DNA from: Sclerurus mexicanus
Taxonomy: Eukaryota; Chordata; Aves; Passeriformes; Furnariidae
NCBI GenBank assembly: GCA_013396755.1
Contig: VWZF01004785.1
Coordinates: 1,616,589 to 1,680,588 of the forward strand
Length of the DNA: 64,000 bases
Reading direction: 5' to 3'
Shown piece after piece: positions 48,706 to 62,135 of the stretch. Both the position numbers and the translations under genes were made by a program. The notes under the pieces were generated by a model. The model ran no database searches. It had not been told where the DNA came from and worked only from the letters and a program-made list of their open reading frames with translations. Position 1 is the stretch's first letter. Each line of letters begins with the position of its first letter.

Positions 48706-51700
48706 CACATTCTGAAAAGCCTAATTTATGTCTGCTTGCAAAAGCAAGGCCCAGTCTGAGGGTAAGTGTGAAGGCCAACATACAGCTGTGATGGGGGAAG
48801 ATGTGCTTCATTTGAGGAGCTGCTCTGCAAGATCTTGGAGGTAAGTGGGGCTCAGAACAGACTGGCTACGCCAAGGCTGCAGCTGCTGTAAGCATGACAC
48901 CAGGGGTTCAGGTGAACAGCATGGCATTTCAAGTGTGCCTACAAATCAGGACTTAGGTGCCCTGAGACATTCACCCATCTGATACGAACACACCAATCCC
49001 ACGGCTGCCTCTGTTACTCAAAGGAATGTGCAGGTTCAGATAAACTTTGCAAAAGCTTAGCGAGGAAGTTTCACAGCCAGCTCTTTGTCAGCATTTTCTC
49101 ACCCCTGTATTAGGCATGAAAAACTGACAGACAGACTCTTGTTATCTTCCCTTGTGTTTGCTACCTTGTGAATGAAGGCTTTGCTCTCTCTGGGGAAGAG
49201 AAGCACAGCTGTGTATTTCTTTTGTATCAGAACTCTGCCAGAAATTGACCTTCTCCTTATGCCCTCTTATTTAAGTGTACAAGAGTAATATTTATGTGAA
49301 ATCAGCTGAGAGATAAATCCAAGAAACAAATATCCCAAAGAATATTTATGTGATTTTACCCAGCTAACAGTAAAATGCTTCTGCATGAGCAGAATCTATT
49401 TCGGTAATACAATTTGGACAGCTGTACACTGCTTGCAGGCAGCCTCTCCACTGATTTCAGACCTTAAGGCATTGAAGGAACCTGCTTTAAAATAATTAAA
49501 ATATATTTCTCATTGTCCAGTTTAGAATAATCTTGACAATCTAACCTTAGAAAAACATTTTGAAATTGGCATGAACTATATATGCTTTAGACTTGTATTA
49601 CGAGGATTTTAAAATTTAAAAGTGCACTAAGTCATTTTCAATGCGGCATCATTCCCACTCTCAGATTGAGCAAATTTCTGTCTCTGGGGCTGCCAGTGAA
49701 ACTTTCCTTCTATAGGCAAATAACTTTCAATAGTGTCTTATTTAACTCTTTAAGACAGGCTTCCCTACTGGATAAACCACTGCAATTTGAAACCACAGGA
49801 AAGCAAACTGCAAGCCTCTTTGTCCAGAATGACTGTGAACATACAAGCAAACAAACACTCACGAAACAAAATAACGTTTAAAGTTAACGAGGATGCATGC
49901 CAATAACCATCATGTTTTCTGCTAAGTGAATATTTTAGACTGAAAGAATTGAGATAAGCAGGACTCAAACAGTGCTGGTGATGTAGATGTTTGACTTACT
50001 AGTTAATGGAATATGCTTCAGAACAATGTACGGAAACTGGTATGAGTAAAAAGAATCAAAAAATAGATAATTTTTCTGACCATACAAGACCATCTTCCAC
50101 CTCTCAACAGTATCCCCAGACTACTCCCTTGTTATAATTAAGGTTTTGTGGGACATTATTGGTGGCAAAACTTTGTTGAATAAACATGACCTATTTAGCA
50201 ATCGGCCGGACAAAACAATAGCAAACAGACCACAGAAACAATAATCCTGTGCCGGCAGAAATGGACACTGGATGATCTAATTGACCTCTTGCATTTGAAC
50301 CTTGTCATCTCACTGGCTACGGGCTGCAGAAGAATGAAAAATGTGTAAGATGAAAACAGGTTTAACAATAGAAAAGGAAAACACAAATGCAAATGCAGAG
50401 TGCAATACGATTGCTCAAGAGGCAAATTACAACCAGACCCAGGGATAGATTAAGAAATGATGAGTATACTCAGAGTGCCAGGCTCCAAATAGTAGGTTAC
50501 TGTAATACCTCCTTTTTTAACCCCACTCAGACACTGAGCCAGCAGGCTCAGGACATAGGTAGAAATGCACATTCAAAGCTCCAGTTTTACTTATACATCT
50601 ACAGCATTTTAGAGGAAACAACCTAGACTTCATTTGTCAGTAGGAAGAGTCACGGAAGGTATCTCATTTCATCTGAGGCAGCTGAAGGCTGGATAAAACC
50701 TGCGTCTGTGGAAGACGGTGTAGCTAACACATTACCTCTGAATACAGCTCTATAAACTCTGATTTCCCAGAGTTTACACTAGAAGCTATGTAAATGCTAT
50801 TGCTGCCATTAGCTGGAAAGGCACCTTTGGTTTGTAGAACAAGCTAATCTGCACTTCTTCCATTTCTGCAGCCAGCCCCATTAGGCTAGCTACGTCTGGG
50901 GACAGCAGCATGCTAAGTGCTCCTCAACAGTCTTGCTCCTTCAAGATTCTCCATCTTTTTTCCCAGGCTCAGGCACATTATCTCCACGGGTAAAATACAG
51001 GAAAAGAGACTTTTCTCCTGCTCTAAAATTGTTGTCCTCCCTTTATTTGGGAAACAATAGACTTGCTTCCCAATTCCTGGTAAAGAAGGGACTCCAATGC
51101 ATCCCCACTTTGTGATGAAGCTCAAAAGCAGAAAACTTCATAAAGGAGAGCAAATCAGTAAAAGTACTTATGAGGAGCCACAGCTCTGCTCTTTTTCTTC
51201 TCTGCTACTCAGCTCAAGGTCCACAAAGCACCAGGGTTTCTACAATATCAGAAGGTGGCTGGTAAAATGACTACACCTTGCTTCAAACAAACACACAGCT
51301 TCCAAGGGGGATTGCTGAGAAGCATCACTACCTGCTGGAGAAAACAGTGGGAACCAGTCACTCAGCCACCAGTTGCTATGGGTTGGCAGGACCTGCTGGC
51401 AGGCACCAGTTTTATTATCAACACATCTAATCAAATTGTTTGATTACAAGATTAAGCTAGGGTTTTGCAAAGTGATTAGCTCGATTGCCAAAGATTTTCT
51501 TACTTATTACTGACCCTTTTATCCAACAAAGAGAGGGATACAGAAAGGTTCATAGAATTTATAAGACTGTATCATTCTTCGATTAAGAAAGATTGATAAA
51601 TACTGCCCTTATTCAAAACATTCAAAGATGTTACAAATCTTCCTGCTCTCTGCCATATGACTTTCAAAGCTAGACTAAAAAGGGAAAAATATAACCTTAA

Positions 51701-54700
51701 AACAGACAGTTCAACCTCTCCCAAGATCCTTGTTGCAATAGAAATGGAGCTGAATGTATTTGAAAGACTCTCTGTTTTGTGGTTTTCCAATTTCTTCTCT
51801 TTCAAGTAGAATTAATAATAAGTTTAGGATCATTCTATTCTTCAGACTATTGAACAAAAGCAATTTCTGTCCTTTGTCTCTAACAAAATATCCCCAATCT
51901 CAGAATTACCCCAACAGCTTAAATAAGCTGTTACAGGTCTCCGTTGAACAATTTCTTTGCAAATCAGATTGACACAGAATAATTTCCTTGGCCAAGAAAA
52001 CCAAGAACTCAGCCAAAAAAATAAGAGAAAAAAACAAACCACCAAACCTTTACCCTCAATTTTCATGCAAACACACAACTGTAATAATATTTGAGCATAT
52101 TTTATCATCAAAATCAACTACTTCACTCTTAAACAACTTACAATATTTAGCCATCCATCCAACTAAACTGTTGGTCTGTCCAAATAATTAGTCATATTTT
52201 AAACCAAAGATAACAAGCAAGATCATGGTTTCCATAATAAATAAACTGATCATTTTAGTAGAAACCATACTTTTTATCCAATATGTTATTGTATATATTT
52301 CGGGGTAGTTAATACTCAAGACTAATACTGAAGAATAGAAAAGAAGCCGAGACTGGCATAGATCCTACCTCATCCTGAGTTTCTGCTTCTGGGGCAGGAG
52401 TCAGGAAAATTAAAAGTCTCAATAAACTTCAGTCTGTCATAAGTAGTGAGTAGGAAAGAGGAAGGTGAACCCACAAAGAAAGCAAAACTAGATGAGACCT
52501 TGGGATTTCAAACTCCCTTCCAATTCATATAAACAGAGGCTATTTCCTTTGGGTTTAAATACCTACCCCACCTTATTGATGTGCTGCACATTATAAGTAG
52601 AGGTCCTAAGCATTTACTTCACTGAATAACCACAGTATGTTCCCAGAAGAACCGTGATCACCAGGAGAACTCAGGTCACCAGTGATGAGACCAAGAGACT
52701 GGCTGCTGCAGCACCTGCTAAGGGGTGAGAGGTTTTACTGGCATGAAGCACACATATCTGGAGACAAGGACACGGCACATTTTGGCCCTTCCATGCCCGG
52801 CACCTCAGGGCATAACATCCTGCTTCGACAGACTAGGTATCAACAGCACAAAATAAAGCAGCTGGCCTCCCACTGCAGCGGGGAGAAGGGGAGAATGGGT
52901 GTCTGTCGTGGCCCAAGGCACCCAGGCACAGATTCCCTTCCCCTCTAATTGCCCATCTGGGCAGGTGCTCAGAGACCTGACACGGGCTGCTGGTACATCA
53001 CCTCAAAGCCGGCTGCAGCAGCACCCCCTTCTCACAAGGACCAGCTGAAACAAAGACTTGGGACACTCAGAATGAAACCCCAGGCTTTGGTGCAGGGTTT
53101 CTTTGGCTGCGTTTTGTTGTGGATTTGTTGGGGGTTTTTTTCAGGCAGATATTTATTACGCAGAGAGCACCTGAACTAACTGAAATCTAAGTAACGATGT
53201 GGGGAAGGGAAAGGGGGAGGAATGGGGAAAGGAATGGAAAAGCTTGGTTGTCAGTAATTCCTTACTATAATAATTTCTAAAACTGGCTAAGCACCTAAGC
53301 ATGTGCAAAACTGCATAGACTGAAGTCTTTCTTGGATCACCTTCAAGACATTAATGCAGGTACACTTATAATTAATGAGATTACATATTTTGTGAGATCC
53401 CATTGTTTCCAACTCAATGTCAGAAGAGTAATTTTGGAGGGGTCAGTTGCCCTTTCCTATCCAAAGAACTTGTGCCAATGTAAAATTACTAAGTGGGAGA
53501 ATTAAAGTATGTCACTGATAACTGGACAGTTTAAGTTTCTAAAGATACACATCTAACTCTATAGTTCATTCTTTGGTATTTTTGCTTTAAAGACTGAAAG
53601 ACTACAAGCAATTGAATACCAATGCAACCATTACAATGTCTGCAGGGCATTTTTTCCATTACAGGTTCAATAACCTAAATGAGGCATTTTAGTCACTTTT
53701 GTAGAATCCAGATTTACAAACACACACACACAAGGCTTTGAATGCTGAAACTCCAGGTTTATAAAATCACATATTGAGATCAGTTCTGAGGAGACTCAGA
53801 AACTACAGTGCAGTTATGTAACCGATAGGACTGTCAGCAGATAGGGATCATTCTGAAGACACCCCCTTTGTCCCACTTAAAACAGCCTTATGTTCGGCAG
53901 TGAGTCAAAGTGAAGTATATTCAGCCATTACAGCTACAAAGGCATCCTACAGTTACGGCAGGGACTACTTCAAAGTTACAGCTGTTGTGCTTTTATTTAT
54001 AAGTAAAGCAATCTGTGGGACTGGGTACTTCACGTTTGTGATTCAACAAATATTCTTTACCTCCTTTTTCAGAACTTAGGTATTAACAAAGCAGATTACT
54101 TTACAAACTGACCTTTTCAGATGCTTCAAATCTGCAAAGTAAAGGCAACTGGTACCAAAAGACTCTTTGGCACCAAGACTGACAAAACTTTAAGCCAAGA
54201 AGCTATTAGGTCTCCTTTTCTCGACTCAAAGAGGATGTAATATTTCATGGTAAAAGATTGCCATGGAAGGTATTTGCCTGTGCTTTTTTAAATAAAGTCT
54301 GTTTGGCAGCTATGGGGAAATGGACCATTAGGTACTTTCCCATCTCTAGAGTCTATTAGTCTAATTTCATTTAGGAACAGCACTGCAGGATCCATCTGTA
54401 GCAGTGAATGCTAGAAAGGTAGAGTTAAGCACAAACATAAAATCACAGGCTGCTGGAACAGCCAACATGATCAGTTGTTCATATCTGGTAGCCAGTAATC
54501 TGATCTTTAGTCTCTTACCTTTAAGACTGAAAATATCCATCATCATAGAATGGGAATTCATTTCTAGAAGAACAAACATAAAACTTTGAAAATAATCTTC
54601 TAGGCATGTGCTGGAGGTACCTCACCACCCTGTCCTCTGTCTTTGCGCTGATGTGTTGCATCCTGTGAAGAAGGCTAAGATAGACTCTCTGAAATGTTGT

Positions 54701-55784
54701 GATGTTTTTCTTTTCACCTTGTCACAGCTCTGCTGAGTGATGGAGGAGGATCTGAATGGTCTATTCTCTCTGGAGTGAGAGAATAGTGTCAACACTGCTC
54801 TAGATTTCAGATCTGGCAAAACATGCCTGAAGGTGACATGGAAGAACAGTAAGTTTTAAATGACATCTCCATTCTCATGACTCCTGTGAAGGTCTGCCAT
54901 CAACAAGATAAAGCTTTCTTAAAAATTAAATGTTATTTTTGTGTCTCTCATACTGAGTATCTCAGCCCAATGCTGAGTTAAATAAGGCAGACACTTGCTT
55001 TAGATGTGGAGTGATAAGCACCAAGTACCAGGTTTAATGAAATTCTACAAGTATGCTTTAGACCCAGCACCATCAGTGCTCACAGACTAGCAATGCTTCA
55101 TACATAATTAGTCTTTCTTGACATTAACAATCACAAATACTCATTTTCTGCTTTGGAAATCCTAACACAGATGAGTCTTTTGTGGGGGAAAAAAAAAAAT
55201 CTTTCAGACAAGCTTTGAAGATAATCGCTACAATAAAGGATTGATTTTCTCTGTTTCCTAGGTCTTGATCTGTTTGCCATAGTTTAGTATAAAATGAAGA
55301 GTACCTTTCTTAAAACTGACAAGTCAGAGTGAATGAAACCAACTGTGCAGATTACAACCTTTGAAGTTTTATTTGAAGATCATACTAATTGTCCAGAAAA
55401 ATATAACAGCAATTGACAAATTCACTTGCATTGCTGCTCATGGTAACAAGCAGTTTTGTTCAAGAGACCGTGCAGTATATTGTGGACAATTACTTTCTCT
55501 TTCAGCATGAATTTCCTCAGTAATTTTAAAATCATTTTTTCTTTCAAGTATTGTTAGTACACTCCTATGGATTATTGATTCTTTCCAGTTAGAAAGCAAA
55601 TGAATGTAAATGGTGCCCACAAGCACTAAAATATTAAAGCTACAACAGAACCCTACAAAATTCATAGTTTCACTAGATCCAGATTGAGATTTACAGGTCC
55701 AGAATGTTTTGCTTCCCTGATCTCCTAGCACAGAAAAAAATCCCAGTGGACGTACAGTGTGGGCTGGTTGTGATCAGCCCTAGA
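48706..55784. other. unique AT-leaning sequence, no supported gene
   Basis: About 7 kb without a recognisable exon, RNA gene or mobile element. Small tracts: A/C-rich at about 52002-52046 and (AC)n at 53720-53732. Open frames are at most 97 codons and without domains. T/G-rich sequence near 53102-53142 is low complexity. Confidence 0.5.
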
Positions 55785-55908
55785 AGAAAAGATGGTGGAG
55801 TGGTTTGGGAGTTAGCCTGAGACTTGGGAGATGTTTATTTTCCAGCTCCACTATCACATCATGTATAACCTTGGGCAAGTCACATTTCTAAAATGGGAAA
55901 AATGTCTA
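55785..55908 (+). mobile_element. MIR SINE relic
   Basis: The text 'gatggtggagtggtttggga', 'gttagcctgagacttgggag', 'ttccagctccactatcac' and 'aaccttgggcaagtcacatt', then 'taaaatgggaaaa', follows the MIR consensus in order: tRNA head, variable linker, CORE with 'ccttgggcaagtcac', and the 'gtaaaatggg' tail. This is the clearest MIR relic in the window. It lies about 40 bases from the CR1 copy that follows. Confidence 0.68.
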
Positions 55909-55948
55909 TTTCAAAAGGATCTTCTGAGGACAAATGCATTCAAGAATG

Positions 55949-56387
55949 CACCTCCTACTAGACTAGGTTGCTCAAAGCTCCATCCAACCTGGCCTTGAAC
56001 ACTTCCAGGGATGGGACATTGACAACTTCTCTGGGCAACCTGTGCCAGTGCCCCATCAGGGCACTTTGCATGGAAGAATTTCTTTCTAATATCTAATCTG
56101 AACCTACCTGCTTTGAGTTTAAAACTGTTACCCCTTGTCCTATCATTACAATGCTTGGTAAAGAGTCCCTCCTCATCTTTACTGAAGGTCGCCTTTAAGT
56201 ATTGGGAAGCTGCTATAAAATCTACATGGAGCCTTCTCTTCTTTAGGCTGAACAACCCCAACTCTCTCAGTCTGTCATCACAGAAGAGGTGCTTCAGCCC
56301 TCTGATCATCTTCATGGCCTTTTCTATACCTACTTGAGCAGATGAATGTCTTTCTTATCCTGAGGGCCCCAGAGCTGATGGTTTATA
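55949..56387 (-). mobile_element. CR1 LINE fragment, minus strand, truncated at both ends
   Basis: On the plus strand it reads 'ctaggttgctcaaagctcca', 'tccaacctggccttgaacac', 'ttacaatgcttggtaaagag', 'aggctgaacaaccccaactc' and 'ggccccagagctgatg'. It is the reverse complement of the same CR1 3' region seen at 45.9 and 48.2 kb. The minus-strand frame (55911-56315) still reads the ORF2 C-terminus ('LREL.LFSLKKRRLHVDF', '[12 protein letters not shown]') with few breaks. The last roughly 70 bases of the CR1 3' end, including the octamers, are missing at 55949. The 5' end is truncated at about 56387. It is not functional. Confidence 0.92.
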
Positions 56388-59300
56388 TAAATACATAAAG
56401 GAACTATGTAGGCTCTGGATTTGGAAGCTTTGCAGGATAAGGAGTCCTAGATTCTCATACAATTTGTATAAAGAATGGCCAGAGCACAGTATAAAAGAGT
56501 CTTAACCCTGCCTTCCTGAAAGCAGATGTTCCTCACCAAAAGATGTTCCCAGCCTCAGTGATAAATGTGTACTTGCATTTCACACGCAGAAACCACCTTC
56601 TCACTTCAGGCAGGTTAAAAAAATCTGCGTTACCTACTGCAGTCACAGCTGCTCTGTCACTCTTGACCTGCTTTATCATCTCAGCATATAGGGTACAAAT
56701 ACCCCCACATGGCATATCATTCCAAACACCTCCCAAACTGCTGTTTTCTGGGTAAGTGATTTACCCTGCTACACAACACTGCTGCTTCCCCATATTATTC
56801 AGGGCGGGTTTAACTAGTCATTGACTTCACACCTTGAATCTTGTTTACATCCTTCTACTCAGACCTAAAGCCACACAGACAAGGACTCTCTCACCAAACA
56901 ACAGAGAGAAAAGAACAACACACCAACGCATCCTCACATAAGCTACCCAGGCATGCTCTCTGAAATGCCTGGGTCGGTATGTTGCAGCATCCAAATGAAA
57001 TGAATCCCAGGACACCCCTCAGCTGACTCAGAGGAAAGGACTGACTGCTCAGTAAAAATCAGTAGCCACTGAGATGCAAATCCAAATAGGCCAAAGACTA
57101 AATCAGAAACATACTGTGTTTCAAAAGGGCCAGTTTCACAGGGTTGGAAACTATTACGAGCCAAATCAGCTTAGGAGAGAGAACTTTTGAAAGAAAAACA
57201 GAAATAATATTTGGGAGGTATTAAAAAAGAGAGTACTAAATACATAAAAGGTCTACAATCACACACAAAAAAGAGGAAATTTTTGCTGCTGTGACACACA
57301 CTGTGGTTGGACTACACTACACCTTAAAACCCTCCAGAATTTGAAGAGAGGCTGCAAGTGCTGCAGGGCTGCAAATCTCTTTAGCCCCTCTGAGGTGCTA
57401 AATCCCACAGACCATAAGCCCAATTGTGGCTCCACTACTGATCATCATGGTTCTTCTGAGCTAACTTTGGCACACCCTGTCCATGGATCAAAAGTAAAGA
57501 AAGCTTTCAGCAGCCACCACATAGCTCTTCAGTTAAAGGAAAAATGTAATAAAGTGTTAAGTCTCAAGTGAATAAATAACCCCAAAAGGCAATCCTTCTC
57601 ACTTTAGTTTATCTTTCCTTTTCTCAAAGCCATGGTCAATCTGTGTTGAGAAAGACAGTGACTTTTCTTCTTCAACCTCCCACAATTTTACATTTAACAA
57701 ATTCCACTGCAACACAAAAGACCATCAGCTGCTTTCCTTCTTCCAGGAGGTTCTTGGGCGATTCAGTGAGGAGCTGTACAGCCTCCAGTCGGCCTTAGGT
57801 CTAGGAGTGATATGATCAAGACCAGTTTCATGACCACTGCAAGCTGATCCAACAGCTCACCTCTGAAGAAAGGAATTCACTCTCTTGGGGTAATCTTTTT
57901 CAGCAAAATAAACAGTTTTCTGCTGGCTTAGTATGTTGAACTGGCACAAGAAAGGGCTCTAGTAAGAATCAGAGTCAGTGTAAGAGTGGGCAACCCTGCT
58001 GAGCAGAGGATAAGAAAATTCAGGACCAGGGAATAGGCAAAAGGCACAAATCCCCTCTCCTTTCAGCAGCACTGCACTGTCACATTAGTTTCCATGCTTG
58101 TGAAACCACAGACCGAGGACTTGCTGCAGAGCAATAACTCATCTGCACAACCTTTCATGAAAAGTAACCCAGTATTCCCAAGTAGGATTCATATCTCACC
58201 CATTCAGCTCCCCAAAGCATCATACATATACAGTCACAATCTAGTGAAAGGAGAAATAAAATTAGCTGCAGGAATATTTAGATAACCCACAAAAAAAAGG
58301 AGAAGCAAGCAGCAGCCCACAGAAATCATAAGCCAGAAAACTGATAAGATGGACAAAAGGAAATAAATTCTTTGACCGCCAAAAGGCAGCAAAGGAAATA
58401 TTGAACTTCGGGTGTTTGGTCTCCTGTGTGTTTGTTGAATTATTGTTTTTTCTTGTATATCAAAACCAAATTGGTTCAGTTTTGCATGGACAAAGTAGAT
58501 GAAAATGAAGATGCAAAACTAATTCATAAATATTCTTATCCAGCATAAGAAAAGCAAGAGCTGATATGCATATATGAAATGAAGGTGAATTAACTGTCCT
58601 CACTATAAACAAAGAAGTTCAGTGAAAAAAGAGACATTACCAACTAGAGTAACTCATAAACGAGCAAGTCTGATTAACAAGCACTCTGGGCTTAGTCCTC
58701 TCCACTAGAAGACTAGAAAGAGACTAACTTAACTGCCTTAGATATGGCTTTGACATGAAAGATTAGGTGCTGCGTTGAGACTACCCTCATCCCTACCTCA
58801 AGGCATTCTGAGAAGGAAAGGAGAGCTTGGACACTGTGCATTTTTCCCCTCTTCAAAGCAGCTAGAGGCAAGTTGAGGCAGTCTCTCAAGCATCTGATCA
58901 TACTTGCTGAACAGTGATGGTGCAAAACAGCAGCTAATGGGGACAAGCAGCACACCCTAAAAAACCAAAGCCCTTGGCCCACAGGACATAAGTGGAAGGG
59001 GTAGGTCTCCAACAGAAGAGGGCCTGCACATCTTTCCATGCCAGCAGGCACAGCATGAAGACAGGAGATGCTGCTGTGCCTACACCATCCCCCCATAACG
59101 CTTTAGCAGTGGCCACCTCCTTCACAATCTTCAGATTTGCCAGAAACTGTGAGAAAGTTGCTGTTGTTCATAATGATTTATAGACTATGCCATAAAGATA
59201 ACTGTGCAGCAGGTGCTCCAGCCAGGTCAGCAAGGCACTTGGACTATCTGCAGTGAGGAGCTCCTGTGATACCCTCTGGCAAGTGATCGCATCTGAGCCA

Positions 59301-60485
59301 ACATGCTCACAAGTAGCTTTCAGATGCCTTTGTGAGCTGCAGCCTCATCCCTAGAGGGGCTGCACCAGTGAAGAGGGCACTCTCTGGCAATGCCACAGGA
59401 AGAGGCTGTCAGCATCCCATGGCACTGCCTGTGTTTGGAGCACTGCCTTTTCTCTGCCTCAGCGTGGTCATGAAGAGAGGAACACACTGAGCAAGGGCTT
59501 AGGAAACTCACAAGTTTCCAGAAGACTCTCCTGGAGAGAGGGAGGAGGACCAGTAACACGGGCCACTTGCCAGAGATCAATCTGTCCAATTTAAAGAAAT
59601 TAATTGTTTGTGGCAGTAGGAGAGGTTGCAGCTGCTGGCTCCAGGAAGCCTGGACAGTAAGACATCACGGCGCCAATGCTGCTAGAGTTAAGCAAGTGAG
59701 GTGAACACGCAGCAGACAGGACTCGAGAAGCTTCGTGGCTTCACATCCCGCAACAACAGGCTTGCACACCCACCACTGCCATTTGAACTGTTACATCCCA
59801 GGGTGGCAACTCTCTCTAAAATCCACGTTTGCTGTTAACATTTAGAGTAGCTGGTATGACATAGCGCTTAAGAAACCTACCGCTCTGCAGGTGAAATGTT
59901 GTCCTGAAAAAGCCAGGATTTGTCCTGCAAAGAAGAGCCCCAGCAAGCTACTGGGATGGTGGGACCCTGTGTCCCAGTCCGGAGAGGGGAAAGTCAGGGG
60001 GAATGTTAACAACTGTGTAATTACAAAATTATGTTTGCTTATTTTCTTTTTTTTTTTTCCTCAGAAGATAAGAACAGTTGGAGAAGTATAGGCTGTGGGG
60101 CCTCAGCAAATCTGTTGCCAGGATTTGCTGTTTCAGGCTTTCATCCATCCCGTTTTAATCCAAATTAGTAGGAGCTTCAGAAAGGGATTCTGGCAAAGTC
60201 ACAGCTGGAAAGATTTTCATCATTAATTCTGCCAGGCATATAAAAATACAATTTTTTAAAAAAAAGGAAGGGGGGTGGAATATAACAGCTCTTGGCGCAA
60301 ACTTGTTTTGGTTTGCTTTTCAAGTAAAAACAAAAAAACAAAATAAAATCTATATTTAATTAAGAAATAATCCATATCTTTTGTCCTTCTTGACATCTTT
60401 ACATAAGGCTAAAAATGCTACACTATGATTATTATAGAATTAATTTCTTTCCTTCATAAAGAGACAAGGCGGCTGGGGGTGAGAG
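56388..60485. other. unique sequence, no supported gene
   Basis: About 4.1 kb without a recognised gene. A T-rich polypyrimidine run ending in CAG (about 60047-60065) resembles a splice acceptor but has no supporting exon. The open frame 58713-59096 (minus, 127 codons) shows no domain. Confidence 0.5.
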
Positions 60486-60489
60486 GGGA

Positions 60490-60524
60490 GGGCCCACTCC
60501 ACTGGCCCCAGTGGCACAGGGCCC
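60490..60524. repeat. GC-rich nested inverted repeat (hairpin)
   Basis: GGGCCC at 60490-60495 and 60519-60524 flank the inner inverted repeat CCACTGG-cc-CCAGTGG (60499-60514). The whole 35-base block could fold into one hairpin with a small asymmetric internal loop. No function is known. Confidence 0.6.
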
Positions 60525-61850
60525 ATGCATTCTTTTGGCAGGTCATTCCCTGTAGCAAACAGCAGTAAGTTTAATGAGTTCAGCCTGCAGCCTGTCAGGT
60601 CACTCCAGGGAACACCAGAGCAAGGAGGCAGAACAAGCACAGGTGGTGCTTGAGCGCTTGTGTATATTCAGGCAAGATGCACCAGGATACTCATGGTGCC
60701 CATACGAGCTCCTTGGAAATTACAGGACCAAGCAGAGGCACTGTGCTACTGGAGAAGCTGCTTTCCAGCAACCACTATGGAAGAACTGCCCAGAGGTGAA
60801 CATGCCCTACTGGGAAAGCTCCCGTTGCAAGATGTGGAGACTAAATAATGACATTTTGCAAATGCCAACTTTGACAAATATTTACCGATTAAGCTAACCA
60901 GCTAACCAGCCCCTGTTCTCATGTAATTTCATTACCTTTTTCCAGAGAGTGTTGTAATAATGAATGAGGCTTGAGTAAAGGCATCCAAGTACTCTTCATC
61001 ACATAGGCATTCTGAAGAGAGAGTAGGAACTTGCCAAAACCCTCCTCAATTGCTATGGGTCTGTTTAATGAGACACCAGGTTCTCTCCAGGACAGGAGCC
61101 TATGTCCTATGACACTGCTCATGATTCTGGTTATCCTAGTCTTTGCCACAACTGCAATAAACCCAGTGCACCTGCTTAGCACCCCTAATCTCAGGATCTC
61201 ACAGCTTTATATAAATGGCCTCAAAACACACCTGTACAGCAGAACAGTTTATAAAGGCATGAATGGTGACCACAGAGGTATCATTTCACCCACCACATAC
61301 ATTCACACAAAGAACAGCACCGCAGCTCAGTGGACAAGACTGTCTGTGTTTAAGGAGCTACCCTTCCAGCTTTACTCACAGGATTTTCTCCACATAGCTA
61401 TGTTTCATCTCTAGCCAAAAAAATCACAGTATTTTAGGAACCTTCCATATTAGTTGTTAAGAATGTTCATTAACTATATTTATCCTGTACTGAAATTACC
61501 CACTTGCATTTATCCTAGTGCTACATCAATAGAAAAATACATAAAACAAGGATGAGTCTTGCCTCCAAAATACAATCATCAGTGTAATTCTCAGTGTTCA
61601 GTAGAAATCTTTCATATTGGTCTCAGGATAAAGTAAAGACACTCTGGTCTGTCCAGTCATGGCACGGAACATCCATTCTTAGTCATGAGTCACAGACATC
61701 CCATCTTTTGGGACAGACTCCAAAGAACGAAGTATTGTGATTAACTACCACTATTTACCGATGGTATCTCCTTATGGAGATGAAGATTGTTGGGAGTTAC
61801 TTATTTGATTAGAATTAACTACTTAACCCATCACATACAGTAACATGACC
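60525..61850. other. unique sequence, no supported gene
   Basis: The open frames at 60574-60897 and 61031-61414 (plus, 107 and 127 codons) have no recognisable domain. A short hydrophobic stretch in the second is not enough to call a membrane protein. Confidence 0.5.
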
Positions 61851-62135
61851 TGTTATTTTGCACTTCATTAGTGAAAAATTTATTAGAATGAATGCACGAA
61901 GAAAAAGTTTTGGATTAAAATTTGATACTTCAAGTGACATTTTAATTGGGAAAAAAAAACCTAAATAAAAGTTTGTTTTGGAGAGAATTACAGCAGTGAT
62001 AATACTATGCTGGTTTTACAGGTTTAGACGATTTTTATTTTCACCATTTTTATGTAAAGCAAAGAAAATCTGGATTAAAATCTCAGACGATCAATGGCAA
62101 TTATCATATCTTTGTACAAAATCATCTTTTTCCAG
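61851..62135. other. AT-rich block, possible conserved noncoding element
   Basis: AT-rich and free of simple repeats apart from one A9 run near 61951-61959. It carries repeated short words: 'tggattaaaat' near 61911 and 62072, and 'agacgat' near 62027 and 62085. ATTA homeodomain cores are frequent. The evidence is weak and purely textural. Confidence 0.17.

Noticed and set aside
61031..61414. Plus-strand frame with a hydrophobic stretch resembling a membrane segment
   Set aside because: A single hydrophobic run in an otherwise unremarkable 127-codon frame. The minus-strand frame at 60919-61182 overlaps it.
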